From PALG01 sp964495885 (GTDB lineage: Bacteria; Bacteroidota; Bacteroidia; Flavobacteriales; Flavobacteriaceae): 64,000 bases of DNA. Where the stretch lies: the NCBI GenBank assembly GCA_964495885.1, contig CAZBWO010000008.1, positions 1-64,000 of the forward strand. The letters run 5' to 3'. The position numbers and the translations under genes were made by a program. This document shows, one piece after another, positions 7,436-16,788 of the stretch. Numbering within the stretch: the first letter of the stretch is position 1; each line of letters begins with the position of its first letter. The notes beneath the pieces are model-generated. The model worked only from the letters and a program-made list of their open reading frames with translations, searched no databases and had not been told where the DNA came from.

Positions 7436-7600
7436 TTATTTGGAAGTAAGGACACCTCTAAAGAGTGAAAGTACAAATAGTACTAGAAAAACAAAAAACA
7501 AAATTTTTGCTATTCCAGCTGCACCAGCAGCTACTCCTGAGAATCCAAAAAATCCTGCAATGATTGCAATAATAATAAAGGCAATTGTCCAGCGTAACAT
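7436..7600 (-). CDS. DUF1328 small membrane protein (54 aa)
   Basis: A 54-aa very hydrophobic protein starting MLRWTIAFIIIAIIAGFFGF, followed by GVAAGAAGIAKILFFVFLVLFVLSL. The LRW start, two membrane spans and the central Gly/Ala motif are diagnostic of DUF1328 (UPF0391, E. coli YtjA type). The family lies in the inner membrane and has no known biochemical role; in many bacteria it belongs to general or osmotic stress regulons. It is the first gene of a two-gene unit with the small lipoprotein. A short hairpin (7627-7643) lies just upstream in the leader. Confidence 0.88.
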   Translation of the reverse strand: MLRWTIAFIIIAIIAGFFGFSGVAAGAAGIAKILFFVFLVLFVLSLFRGVLTSK

Positions 7601-7626
7601 AATATATAGTTTTTGTGGTTAGATAA

Positions 7627-7643
7627 GTTGGGATGATCCCAAC
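7627..7643 (-). promoter_or_regulatory. Inverted repeat in the leader of the DUF1328 gene
   Basis: Perfect 7-bp inverted repeat GTTGGGA/TCCCAAC around a 3-nt loop, 26 nt upstream of the DUF1328 start codon. It could be an operator or an mRNA hairpin. No T-run follows, so it is not a terminator. No TAnnTTTG element was found for this unit, which leaves room for another sigma factor. Confidence 0.4.
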
Positions 7644-7784
7644 AACTATTATAAAGTACATTCGAAAATGAAGAAATGCCTGCTCTTTAACTAAGTTTAA
7701 CCGCTTTGGAATTCTCTTAAACATAATTTAACAGAAATTCCAGTGGCTATTGTTAAGATATTTTACATGTTATTTTGTTGAATT

Positions 7785-9071
7785 TCAGCTGTCGAAAAAT
7801 TGTAAAATACGTTCCAGTGCCATTCCCCTTGAACCTTTAATTAAGAAAAAACCTTTTTCGGGAAGCGGGTTTTTGGAAATTGCTTCTGTAAACTTTTCGA
7901 AACTTGGAAAGCTTACTATGGAAGGATGATTGTGTATTGTTTTATGGAAATGTTCTCCTACAAGAAAGGCCTTGTATATATTTTCGTCTTTTAAAGAGTC
8001 TGTAATATTTTGGTGTTCTTTTTCAGTAGCATTTCCCAGTTCAAACATATCTCCCAGAATAAGAATCTTGGGAGTTTCTTTTGCTTTTAAAAAACTATCC
8101 AGCGCAGCTTTCATGCTTGTTGGGTTTGCATTGTAAGCATCCAAAATGATTTTCCTTTCTCCCTTTGTGATGATTTGAGAACGGTTCATTTGGGGAATAT
8201 AATGCTCTAGTGCTTTCTTGATGGCTTCTTTTGGCACATTAAAATAATTACCAATGGCAACGGCAGCTGCAATATTTGAAAAATTATAGATTCCTGTTAG
8301 GTGTGTTTGAATTAAGGTGTCCCGAAATGAGATAGATAAGGCATTTTCCGTGTTTTCAAGAGATACGCTAGACTCTTGATTTGGCAAATTGAAAACAATT
8401 CTTTGTAAGTCTTTGGTAAGTTCCATTTGTTTTGGGTCTGCACCATTCACAAACACCTTGCCTGCACTATCTGACAGGAATTTGTAGAGTTCACTTTTTC
8501 CTTGAATAACACCTTCAATGCTTCCGAAACCCTCTAAGTGCGCTTTCCCGAAGTTGGTTATATATCCGTAATTAGGTTGTGCAATATTTGCTAATAATTG
8601 TATTTCCCCTAAATGATTTGCACCCATTTCCACGATGCCTATTTCAGTATCTTCATTCATGGAAAGCAGGGTTAATGGTACGCCTATATGGTTGTTTAGA
8701 TTTCCTTGGGTTGCCGTACAATTAAATTTTTCTGAAAGCACCGCATGAATCAATTCTTTGGTAGTAGTTTTTCCATTGCTGCCGGTAAGGGCCAAAATGG
8801 GTAAGCTAAGGTATTTCCTATGGTAAGTGGCTAGCTCTTGGAGGGTAGATAATACATCTTTACAAAGAATGGTTTTTTGGGAAGTGTTAGCAGATTCATC
8901 ATCAACAATAGCATATAAAGCTCCCTTTTGTATTGCATCTTCTGCATAGAGGTTCCCGTTGAAATTTTCACCCTTAAGGGCGAAAAAGAGACAGTTCTTA
9001 AAAATTTTTCTGGAATCGGTACAAACTCCTGTGCTTTCTAAGAACTTTTGATGTATAGAGGCAATATTCAC
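7785..9071 (-). CDS. murF: UDP-N-acetylmuramoyl-tripeptide--D-alanyl-D-alanine ligase
   Basis: Cytoplasmic ATP-dependent ligase that adds D-Ala-D-Ala to the UDP-MurNAc tripeptide, the last cytoplasmic amino-acid addition in peptidoglycan synthesis. 428 aa, within the family range. N-terminal substrate domain with TDSRKI; central Mur ligase domain with P-loop TGSNGKTTT at residues 96-104 and GIVEMGANHLGE; C-terminal domain with DAYNANP and LILGDMFELG. It lies 80 nt downstream of gldJ on the same strand, separated by a terminator; in flavobacteria these two genes are commonly neighbours. Confidence 0.95.
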   Translation of the reverse strand: MNIASIHQKFLESTGVCTDSRKIFKNCLFFALKGENFNGNLYAEDAIQKGALYAIVDDESANTSQKTILCKDVLSTLQELATYHRKYLSLPILALTGSNGKTTTKELIHAVLSEKFNCTATQGNLNNHIGVPLTLLSMNEDTEIGIVEMGANHLGEIQLLANIAQPNYGYITNFGKAHLEGFGSIEGVIQGKSELYKFLSDSAGKVFVNGADPKQMELTKDLQRIVFNLPNQESSVSLENTENALSISFRDTLIQTHLTGIYNFSNIAAAVAIGNYFNVPKEAIKKALEHYIPQMNRSQIITKGERKIILDAYNANPTSMKAALDSFLKAKETPKILILGDMFELGNATEKEHQNITDSLKDENIYKAFLVGEHFHKTIHNHPSIVSFPSFEKFTEAISKNPLPEKGFFLIKGSRGMALERILQFFDS

Positions 9072-9103
9072 TCAATAACTATTAAGGATACAATAGAATA
9101 AAG

Positions 9104-9135
9104 GTATAAAAAAACCCTCCTTTTTGGAGGGTTTT
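9104..9135 (-). terminator. Terminator between gldJ and murF
   Basis: Perfect stem AAAACCCTCC/GGAGGGTTTT (9111-9120 with 9126-9135) with a T5 loop; seven T follow on the minus strand. It probably ends most gldJ transcripts and limits read-through into murF. Confidence 0.85.
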
Positions 9136-9151
9136 AAAATGTTTTCATTAA

Positions 9152-10840
9152 TTATTTATGCCTTGGGCGTTTTCCTTTTTGGGATTTAGAACCAACTCGA
9201 GACATAGCGCATCTGAAACCAATATAGTCTGTAGCCATATCTTGAGGGAAATAGCGTCTTTGGGCTGGATCTAACCAGTAATCGCGATCTCTCCAAGAAC
9301 CACCCTTGTATACGCGTACTTCATTACTAATGAGGGTTGTTCTCTTAGTGGATTTATCATATTCACGAGTCAAGTCACCAGATCCAGTGCTGTCTTGAGT
9401 AGCATATACTTGATGTCTTGGGGAATTATACATTCTTTTTGAATCATTCCCACCGTCAATTTCATTTCCAAATGACTGATAATATCTCGTTGATTTCTTA
9501 TCGCCATCACGGAAATCACGGTTATCACTGTCGGAAAAGTTTGTTCTGAGATAAGTTTCATTTTCATCTACAGGAACTTCAAGAATCTCACCAGGCAAGT
9601 CTCTGGCAACAACTCTACCATTACTTAAAGTATCGAAAAGAATGGAGTCTGCGGTGATTATCTTAACCGTTCCGTCTTCTTGAATAGCGTTTTTGGTATA
9701 TACATTTCCACGGTAGTAGTTGAAATCATTGTATTCATCATCTACAATGGGCCTATATACATCTGCTACCCATTCAGCAACATTTCCAGCCATATCATAC
9801 AAACCAAAATCATTGGGCTCATAAGATTTAATTTCGGCAGTAATATCGGCACCATCATCACTCCAGCCAGCAATTCCACCATAATCCCCATCGCCTTGCT
9901 TGAAGTTTGCCAATTGATCACCACGGCTTCTTCTCTTGGAAGATCTTGTGTATTGACCATCCCAAGGATATTTTTTTCTACCTCTGTAAACGTTGTAATT
10001 ACGTAGTCCGACTAAACCAAGAGCAGCATATTCCCATTCTGCTTCAGTTGGAAGACGATAGGAAGGAAGTAAAATCCCATCCTTACGTTGTACATAAAGA
10101 TTGGTACTGTCCTTACTCTTCTTTGCTAATGATTGAGAATACTTTCCTCCTCGTGTAATGGAGTCGTTTCCACCATAAGTTTGAGTTGGAGCATTTAAAT
10201 ATGTTTCCGTATTGAAGGCTTGACCTGGTTCTACATCATATCTAGCACCTCTTGTAGTAATTCCATTTTCCTCTAAGACAGATTCGTTTACCCGGTCTGT
10301 TCTCCAATCACTAAACTCTACTGCTTGCACCCAGCTTACTCCTACTACGGGATAATTTGCATATGCAGGGTGACGAAGATAGTTGTTGGTCATTACTTCA
10401 TTGTATCCTAAACGGTTTCTCCATACCAATGTATCTGGTACAGCGCCGTTGTAGATATTTCGATAGTTTTCATCGGAAGGGGGGAATACCCGCTTGATCC
10501 AATCCAAATACTCTAGGTACATTAAATTGGTAACTTCCGTCTCATCCATGTAAAAGGACTGTACGTGCTGTTGATTTGGGGAGTTATTCCAATCATGCAT
10601 AGGGTCATCTTGAACCCTACCCATGGTAAACGTTCCTCCTTCAATAAACACGAGACCTGGGCCAGTTTCTTGTTCTTTAGCTTTGGGGTTGTACTGAAAT
10701 CCACCTTCTTTGGCGTTTAGTTTCCAGCCAGTAGCCCTAGAACTATTTTTATAGTCCCTAGACTTGCTGCAACTAACAAAAATAGCTGTAAAGGCTACCA
10801 ATACAAATAGCTTCAGTAATAGGTTATTCTTGACGTTCAT
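9152..10840 (-). CDS. gldJ: Gliding motility lipoprotein GldJ
   Basis: 562-aa outer-membrane-associated lipoprotein needed for gliding and, in Flavobacterium johnsoniae, for stability of GldK and type IX secretion. Signal peptide ends in the lipobox FVSC (Cys24). The rest is a formylglycine-generating-enzyme/sulfatase-modifying fold: FIEGGTFTMG, EVTNLMYLEYLDW, YRLPTEAEWEYAA, NDFGLYDMAGNVAEWVADVY and GGSWRDRDYWLDPAQRR. As in other GldJ/GldK proteins the fold is expected to be structural rather than catalytic. It is divergently transcribed from porU across a 209-bp gap, placing gliding and secretion genes together. Confidence 0.94.
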   Translation of the reverse strand: MNVKNNLLLKLFVLVAFTAIFVSCSKSRDYKNSSRATGWKLNAKEGGFQYNPKAKEQETGPGLVFIEGGTFTMGRVQDDPMHDWNNSPNQQHVQSFYMDETEVTNLMYLEYLDWIKRVFPPSDENYRNIYNGAVPDTLVWRNRLGYNEVMTNNYLRHPAYANYPVVGVSWVQAVEFSDWRTDRVNESVLEENGITTRGARYDVEPGQAFNTETYLNAPTQTYGGNDSITRGGKYSQSLAKKSKDSTNLYVQRKDGILLPSYRLPTEAEWEYAALGLVGLRNYNVYRGRKKYPWDGQYTRSSKRRSRGDQLANFKQGDGDYGGIAGWSDDGADITAEIKSYEPNDFGLYDMAGNVAEWVADVYRPIVDDEYNDFNYYRGNVYTKNAIQEDGTVKIITADSILFDTLSNGRVVARDLPGEILEVPVDENETYLRTNFSDSDNRDFRDGDKKSTRYYQSFGNEIDGGNDSKRMYNSPRHQVYATQDSTGSGDLTREYDKSTKRTTLISNEVRVYKGGSWRDRDYWLDPAQRRYFPQDMATDYIGFRCAMSRVGSKSQKGKRPRHK

Positions 10841-11049
10841 AGTTTCAATTAATGAAAAAATTGGGTTCGCAATATACTAATTAACGGTTAAAGCACAATA
10901 ATATTTTATTTTTTTGCACTGTAAAGCGTGTTCTGCTCTAACGACCTAACCCATAACGTATTTGTTTTTTAAATATTATTCAATCTGCTATATTTGAAAA
11001 AAAGAACGCAAAAACCGCATACTAAGTGTGTTTTTAAGGCGTTAATGCT
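10841..11049. other. Divergent gldJ/porU promoter region
   Basis: A 209-bp AT-rich gap holding the starts of gldJ (minus) and porU (plus). On the plus strand TATATTTG at 10989-10996 matches the TAnnTTTG consensus, but the nearest TTTG (10961-10964) is 24 nt away, longer than the ideal 19-20. No clear element is seen for gldJ. Confidence 0.45.
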
Positions 11050-14000
11050 ATGATGAAAAACATTATTTATTTTCTATTCATTGTAATGGGCACTTCCTTG
11101 ATGGCTCAAACTCAGTCCCGTTTCATTGAAGTTCCTTGGAAAACCAATAACTCACTAAATAACAGTACTCCTACTTTTGGGAAAAAAGCTGAAAGTTCAA
11201 ATACATTGGCATCTTTAGGGTTGCAAATTTCGGAAACTTCTAACCTTTTTCAGGTAAGTTGGAAGGATCAAGGCTATGCAGAACCTACCTCTCTTCAGAT
11301 TACCAATGTAAAGTGGGCTTCGGCAAATGAGAATGAGCTTAAAGAGGTAGATAAAAAACTAATTAAAAATTCCATTGATGGGAGAATAAGTACTTCCCGG
11401 GGCAAGTATGCCATCAGAACCACCCTTAGCATTGCTCCTATAGTATATAGGAATGGGCAATACCAAAAAGTGGTTTCCTTTCAGATTGCATATAATTATG
11501 GTAGAGCACCTTCCGGAAGTCGTATGCCCATTATCAATTCTGTGTTGGCAACTGGTGATTGGTATCGTTTCAAAATAGAAAAGACGGGAGTGTACCGATT
11601 GGATTATGCATTCCTTCAAAATTTGGGGATGGATGTTGAAAATTTGGATCCAAGAAATCTTAAAATCTTCGGGATGGGCGGAAAGCCCCTACGACTGAAA
11701 AACCAAGACAATACTATTTTCGATCTTCCTGAGAATTCAATCAAGGTCATTGGTGAGGCAGATGGGAATTTTAATGAAGGTGATTTTGTTCTTTTTTATG
11801 GTGTTGGTGTTGAAGGTTATGATGAAGAAAGTGATACCCATTTGAATCCTTTTAGTGATGAAACCTATTATTTTGTTACAGCAAGTGGTGGTCCAGGATT
11901 GAGAATTGAGCCTATGGTTGAGCCAACTGCTCCTGCCAATATAAATTTTGATGAGTTCAATACCAATCAGTTTATTGAGGAAGACCTTTTCAGCCCTGCA
12001 AAAGTGGGAAGACAGTGGTTTGGAAGTCAGTTTGATATTGAATCACAACAAAGCTTCGAATTTGAAATCCCCAATATTGTACCTGGAACTGAAGTAAGTG
12101 TTAAGGTGCGGGCTGCGGCTGCTTCAGAAACTTCCACGAGCATGGCCATAAGTATTAATGGTACTGCTATTGATCCATTGATTTTTGGGAGCATTAATGA
12201 TCCTACTTTGTTAAGTGTTAGGGAGACGACCAATACTTTTACCGCAAGTGGGGAGACCATTTCAGTAGATTTAAATTATAACAATTCAGGAAATCCTGCG
12301 AGTGATTCGTATTTAGATTACATTTCAATCAATGCCATTCGAAGTTTAACAGGAACCGGTGAACAGTTATCATTTTTAAATGAGGCTTCAGCAGAGCCAC
12401 TGGGAGTGGCAGAATATCAAATTGGCAATGCCTCTCAGTTTTCGGAAGTTTGGGACGTTACACGATTTAACGAAATAACTGCAAAAGTGAATGAGGGGAG
12501 TGCGGGTACCTTTGCTTTTAAAGCCAATACTGGAATGTTGAGAAAGTATGTAGCGGTTCATCCTGGGGATTATTATACACCTATTGATGATGGGGATGCT
12601 TTTGTATCCAATCAGGATTTAAAGGGAACGATACTTAGGGACGCTTCCGGGAATTTTGCTGATGTAGATTACCTAATTGTTACAGCACCGTTCCTTATTC
12701 AGCCTGCCCTAAGATTGGCTCAGCATCGCAGTCAGGTTTCTGGGATGAACGTAAAGGTTGTGACACTTGACAAGATTTACAATGAATTTAGTTCTGGAAT
12801 ACAGGATGTGGGGGCTATTCGAAATTTTGTACGCTACATCTACGAAAATGCATCTTCCCCAGACAAGCGAATAAAGTATGTGTGTCTTTTTGGAGATACT
12901 TCTGTGGATTATAAAAACAGATTAGCAAATAACAATAATATTGTGCCAACCTATCATACGGTTTCCAGTGTAAGTACTTTTAGTTCTTTTATGACGGACG
13001 ATTATTATGTGTGTATGGATCCCTTTGAAGGGGATATGGATAGCGCAACATTTTCAAATTTTTTGGATATCTCTGTAGGTAGAATTCTGGCAGATAACGT
13101 ATCCCTTGCAAATGCCATGGTAGATAAAATCATGGAATATGATGAAAGGCCTTCCTATGGGAACTGGAGAAATAATTTTGTACTTATTTCAGATGATGTG
13201 GATCAGGAGTGGGAGTACCAACGGTTGGAGGTGACCCTAGATTCTATTGGCGATCGGGTTACTGCAGAAAAACCATACATTAATGTAAAGAAGATTCATA
13301 GCGATGCTTTTCAACAGGAAACTTCTGCAGGGGGAAATAGATACCCTGATGTGAATGAAGCAATTATTCAGTCTATTGAGGTAGGTTCTTTAGTGGTGAA
13401 TTATTTTGGTCACGGAGGAGAGGATGGTATGGCAAGTGAATTTATCTATACCAAGGATATTGCGCAGAGTTTAGAGAATGAAAACAGATACACCCTTTTG
13501 GTGACGGTTACCTGTGAGTTGACGAAGTTTGATAATCCCCTTAGGATAACCGCAGGAGAACTTACTTTCTGGAATCGAACTGGCGGTGCAGTTTCCCTTA
13601 TCACCACGACTCGATCTATTGGAGTGGAGTTGGGTGTTGATTTTAATCAGATTCTAGCAGAGTATTTATTTGGTTTTGGGCAGGATATTCCCGTACCTCC
13701 TTCGGAAGCATTACTCTTAGCCAAAAACGATATCAACAATAACAATAAAAGGGTTATCTTTTATATAGGCGATCCTGCGATGCCCTTAGCTTTTCCGAAG
13801 CAAAGTGTGCGTATTACCCATTTAAACGATCAGCCTATTGGGCAGGCAACAGATACTTTAAAAGCATTGAGTAAAGTGCGTTTTAGAGGTGAGGTGTTAA
13901 GTCCCTCTGGAAGCTTGTTGAGTAATTACAATGGAGTAGTAGAAGCAAAGATATTTGACAAAGATGTACAGCGCCAAACGTTGGGAAATGATGGTATCCG

Positions 14001-14901
14001 GAATAGTGCTGGGGAACTTCTAATATTAAATTTTAAAACCTTGGGTGAGATTTTATTCAACGGTCAAGCAAGTGTCAACAACGGGGTTTTTGAATTTGAA
14101 TTTGTCGTACCTAGGGACATTCAAATACCTTTGGGTAATGGCAAGGTAAGTTTGTATTCAAGTAAGGATTCTGCGTTGGAAGATCAAACGGGATTTAATC
14201 TTGATATATTGGTGGGGGGAATTAACGAGAACGCTCCAGAGGATACGCAGGGTCCCTTGATCAATTTGTTTATGAACGACGAGTCTTTTGTATCTGGGGG
14301 TATTACCAATGATTCTCCATTTTTGATTGCTAAATTGGAAGACGAAAATGGTATCAATACCGCTAGCGGAATAGGTCATGATATTGTGGCAATTTTAGAT
14401 GGTGATGAAGCAAATCCCTTTGTATTAAATGAGTACTATCAAGCAGCGGTTGATGATTATACCAAAGGTGAGGTGGTATATAAATTGAGAGATTTGGAGG
14501 AAGGCCCTCACACACTTACCCTCAAGGCATGGGATGTCTACAATAATTCCTCTACCATGGATCTTCAATTTATTGTTGCAGGTGATGATCAACTGGAAAT
14601 CACCCGTGTGTTGAATTATCCCAATCCCTTTGTGAATTACACAGAGTTTTGGTTCAATCATAACCGTCCGTTTGAGCCGCTGGAAGTTCAGGTGCAGGTA
14701 TTTACCGTTACGGGAAAAGTAGTTTGGACGCAAAACCAAATTATTAATACAGATGGATTTCTTTCAAGGGAAATCGTATGGAACGGGAAGGATGATTTTG
14801 GTGATGCCATAGGGAAAGGTGTCTACGTGTATAAACTAACCGTGAAATCTTCACTAACAGGCCAACAGGTCGAAAAATTCGAGAAACTGGTAATCTTATA
14901 A
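11050..14901 (+). CDS. porU: Type IX secretion system sortase PorU
   Basis: Cell-surface C25 (gingipain-like) cysteine peptidase that cleaves the C-terminal sorting domains of type IX cargo and attaches them to lipopolysaccharide. 1283 aa. Signal peptide ends near LMAQ. The catalytic pair is visible: H788 in YFGHGGEDG and C822 in VTVTCELT. The C-terminus (NYPNPF, then VYVYKLTVKSS) is itself a type A sorting domain, as known for PorU, which keeps its domain. porV follows after 38 nt, and PorU and PorV form a complex, so this is a functional pair. The downstream gene order porU-porV-cdd is typical of flavobacteria. Confidence 0.94.
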   Translation: MMKNIIYFLFIVMGTSLMAQTQSRFIEVPWKTNNSLNNSTPTFGKKAESSNTLASLGLQISETSNLFQVSWKDQGYAEPTSLQITNVKWASANENELKEVDKKLIKNSIDGRISTSRGKYAIRTTLSIAPIVYRNGQYQKVVSFQIAYNYGRAPSGSRMPIINSVLATGDWYRFKIEKTGVYRLDYAFLQNLGMDVENLDPRNLKIFGMGGKPLRLKNQDNTIFDLPENSIKVIGEADGNFNEGDFVLFYGVGVEGYDEESDTHLNPFSDETYYFVTASGGPGLRIEPMVEPTAPANINFDEFNTNQFIEEDLFSPAKVGRQWFGSQFDIESQQSFEFEIPNIVPGTEVSVKVRAAAASETSTSMAISINGTAIDPLIFGSINDPTLLSVRETTNTFTASGETISVDLNYNNSGNPASDSYLDYISINAIRSLTGTGEQLSFLNEASAEPLGVAEYQIGNASQFSEVWDVTRFNEITAKVNEGSAGTFAFKANTGMLRKYVAVHPGDYYTPIDDGDAFVSNQDLKGTILRDASGNFADVDYLIVTAPFLIQPALRLAQHRSQVSGMNVKVVTLDKIYNEFSSGIQDVGAIRNFVRYIYENASSPDKRIKYVCLFGDTSVDYKNRLANNNNIVPTYHTVSSVSTFSSFMTDDYYVCMDPFEGDMDSATFSNFLDISVGRILADNVSLANAMVDKIMEYDERPSYGNWRNNFVLISDDVDQEWEYQRLEVTLDSIGDRVTAEKPYINVKKIHSDAFQQETSAGGNRYPDVNEAIIQSIEVGSLVVNYFGHGGEDGMASEFIYTKDIAQSLENENRYTLLVTVTCELTKFDNPLRITAGELTFWNRTGGAVSLITTTRSIGVELGVDFNQILAEYLFGFGQDIPVPPSEALLLAKNDINNNNKRVIFYIGDPAMPLAFPKQSVRITHLNDQPIGQATDTLKALSKVRFRGEVLSPSGSLLSNYNGVVEAKIFDKDVQRQTLGNDGIRNSAGELLILNFKTLGEILFNGQASVNNGVFEFEFVVPRDIQIPLGNGKVSLYSSKDSALEDQTGFNLDILVGGINENAPEDTQGPLINLFMNDESFVSGGITNDSPFLIAKLEDENGINTASGIGHDIVAILDGDEANPFVLNEYYQAAVDDYTKGEVVYKLRDLEEGPHTLTLKAWDVYNNSSTMDLQFIVAGDDQLEITRVLNYPNPFVNYTEFWFNHNRPFEPLEVQVQVFTVTGKVVWTQNQIINTDGFLSREIVWNGKDDFGDAIGKGVYVYKLTVKSSLTGQQVEKFEKLVIL

Positions 14902-14939
14902 AAAATTAAAAAAGTATATTTGTCAAAATTTTATACCTC

Positions 14940-16175
14940 ATGAAGAAGCTTATTGTTGTATTATTTTTATTTCCATTGATGGCGAAAGCCCAAACCACAG
15001 TTGTGATCCCAAGTAGTAATGATTCAAGGGTAATTACAACAGGGGTGCCCTTTTTGTTGATTGCTGCTGATGCACGTAGTGCTGGTATGGCAGATATTGG
15101 GGTAGCCACATCTTCTGATGCATTTTCCCAACAATGGAACCCTTCAAAATATGCCTTTGCTGTGTCAAAACAAGGGGTAGGTCTAACCTATACACCTTAC
15201 CTTAGTAATCTGGTTAATGATATATTTTTAGGAAATTTAACCTATTATAACAGAATTAATGAACGAAGTGCGGTAGGAGCTAGCCTTCGCTATTTCAGTC
15301 TAGGTGAAATTGAATCTGTTACAGATGAATCCCAGATAGATAACCCACTTATTTTATCACCAAACGAATTCACGTTCGATGTATCCTATGCCTTACGTTT
15401 AAGTGATCGTTTCTCAATGGCTGTTAGTGGACGTTATCTTCGTTCAGATTTGAAATTGCAGGTTTCGCAAGAAGACGCTTCTGCAGCAAGTACATTTGCA
15501 GTAGATGTTTCCGGTTATTATCAAAGTGAAGAAATTGCCATGAATGATTTCAATGGTCGATGGAGAGCAGGTTTCAATATTTCCAATCTTGGGCCTAAAT
15601 TGAAGTATGACGAAACTGGACAAGAAAACTTTATTCCTACTAACTTAGGTCTTGGTGGAGGTTTTGATTTTATCCTTGATGAGTATAATAAGGTAGGTGT
15701 AAATGTAGAATTGAATAAATTATTAGTGCCAACTCCTCCAAGGAGAGGTACCGAAGTAACCTTTAATGATACCAACAACAATGGAACATATGAAGCAGAT
15801 GAAGACGAATTGATTTCAGAAACAAGTGGTGTGATTGTAGAAGGTAAAGATAACGACGTAAGTTTTATCTCTGGTGTATTCCAGTCTTTTGGTGATGCTC
15901 CAGACGGATTTAGCGAAGAACTAAAGGAATTTACTTGGGCACTGGGTGCGGAATATTGGTATCAAGATGTATTTGCACTTCGTACAGGATACTTTAACGA
16001 AAGTGAAGAAAAAGGGTCTAGAAAGTTTTTGTCCTTAGGGGCTGGGTTCCGTTATACGGCAATCAATATTGATATCTCATACCTTTTCTCTACTTCCAGG
16101 GTGCGAAGCCCTTTGGAAGGAACACTTCGTTTTGGCCTCACCTTCAATTTTGGGGATGAGTACGACGAATGGTAG
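14940..16175 (+). CDS. porV: Type IX secretion outer membrane protein PorV
   Basis: 411-aa outer-membrane beta-barrel protein of the FadL-like family (also called LptO). It shuttles cargo from the SprA translocon to the sortase PorU. Signal peptide ends at MAKA/Q. Typical PorV sequence: FLLIAADARSAGMADIGVAT near the mature N-terminus, then QQWNPSKYAF, GYYQSEE, GFRYTAINIDISYLF and a final strand TLRFGLTFNFG. The acidic loop NDTNNNGTYEADEDELI resembles a calcium-binding loop. It sits between porU and cdd, with only one nt before cdd, suggesting a shared transcript. Confidence 0.94.
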   Translation: MKKLIVVLFLFPLMAKAQTTVVIPSSNDSRVITTGVPFLLIAADARSAGMADIGVATSSDAFSQQWNPSKYAFAVSKQGVGLTYTPYLSNLVNDIFLGNLTYYNRINERSAVGASLRYFSLGEIESVTDESQIDNPLILSPNEFTFDVSYALRLSDRFSMAVSGRYLRSDLKLQVSQEDASAASTFAVDVSGYYQSEEIAMNDFNGRWRAGFNISNLGPKLKYDETGQENFIPTNLGLGGGFDFILDEYNKVGVNVELNKLLVPTPPRRGTEVTFNDTNNNGTYEADEDELISETSGVIVEGKDNDVSFISGVFQSFGDAPDGFSEELKEFTWALGAEYWYQDVFALRTGYFNESEEKGSRKFLSLGAGFRYTAINIDISYLFSTSRVRSPLEGTLRFGLTFNFGDEYDEW

Positions 16176-16176
16176 G

Positions 16177-16665
16177 ATGGCAAAAAAGATTATCCTAGAA
16201 ACCCAATTGGAAGTTTTTGAGACTCTTTCAGCACTTCCAGAAGCGATTCAAAATTTAATGAATAAGGCGCAGCAAGCACGTAAAAATGCTTATGCGCCTT
16301 ATTCACATTTTGGGGTTGGTGCCGCTATCATTTTGGAAAATAATAAGATTGTCACTGGAAATAATCAAGAAAATGCCGCATTTCCCTCAGGACTTTGCGC
16401 AGAAAGGGTTGCTGCCTTTGCTGCAGGGGCTCAATTTCCAAACCTATCATGGAAGGCCATTGCCATTTCGGCAGGTGCGATAAATAAAGACAACACCCAG
16501 CCTATCCCCCCTTGTGGAGCCTGTAGGCAATCTTTAGCAGAATATGAAGTAAAGCAGCATGTTCCTATTGAAGTTTACTTTATGGGAACTTCGGGGAATG
16601 TGGTGAAAGCACCATCTGTTCAATCACTGTTGCCCTTGCTTTTTGATCAATCCTACCTTCAATAG
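16177..16665 (+). CDS. cdd: Cytidine deaminase
   Basis: Zinc enzyme converting cytidine and deoxycytidine to uridine forms in pyrimidine salvage. 162 aa, homotetrameric type. Zinc and catalytic residues are visible: C74-A-E76 (LCAERVA) and C113/C116 (PPCGACR). The ATG at 16177 was chosen because it lies one nt after the porV stop and starts the family region; upstream starts would read through porV. Coupled to porV by position only; there is no evident functional link. Confidence 0.94.
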   Translation: MAKKIILETQLEVFETLSALPEAIQNLMNKAQQARKNAYAPYSHFGVGAAIILENNKIVTGNNQENAAFPSGLCAERVAAFAAGAQFPNLSWKAIAISAGAINKDNTQPIPPCGACRQSLAEYEVKQHVPIEVYFMGTSGNVVKAPSVQSLLPLLFDQSYLQ

Positions 16666-16788
16666 AGTGATTTTTTTAATCTCGACAACGTTTTCGCCTT
16701 TTTTTTGAGACATTCGGGTTTTATAGAAGTTTCAAATACCGTATTTTTGTTTTTCCAACTAAAATTCTGACGTAATATCAGTACACAG

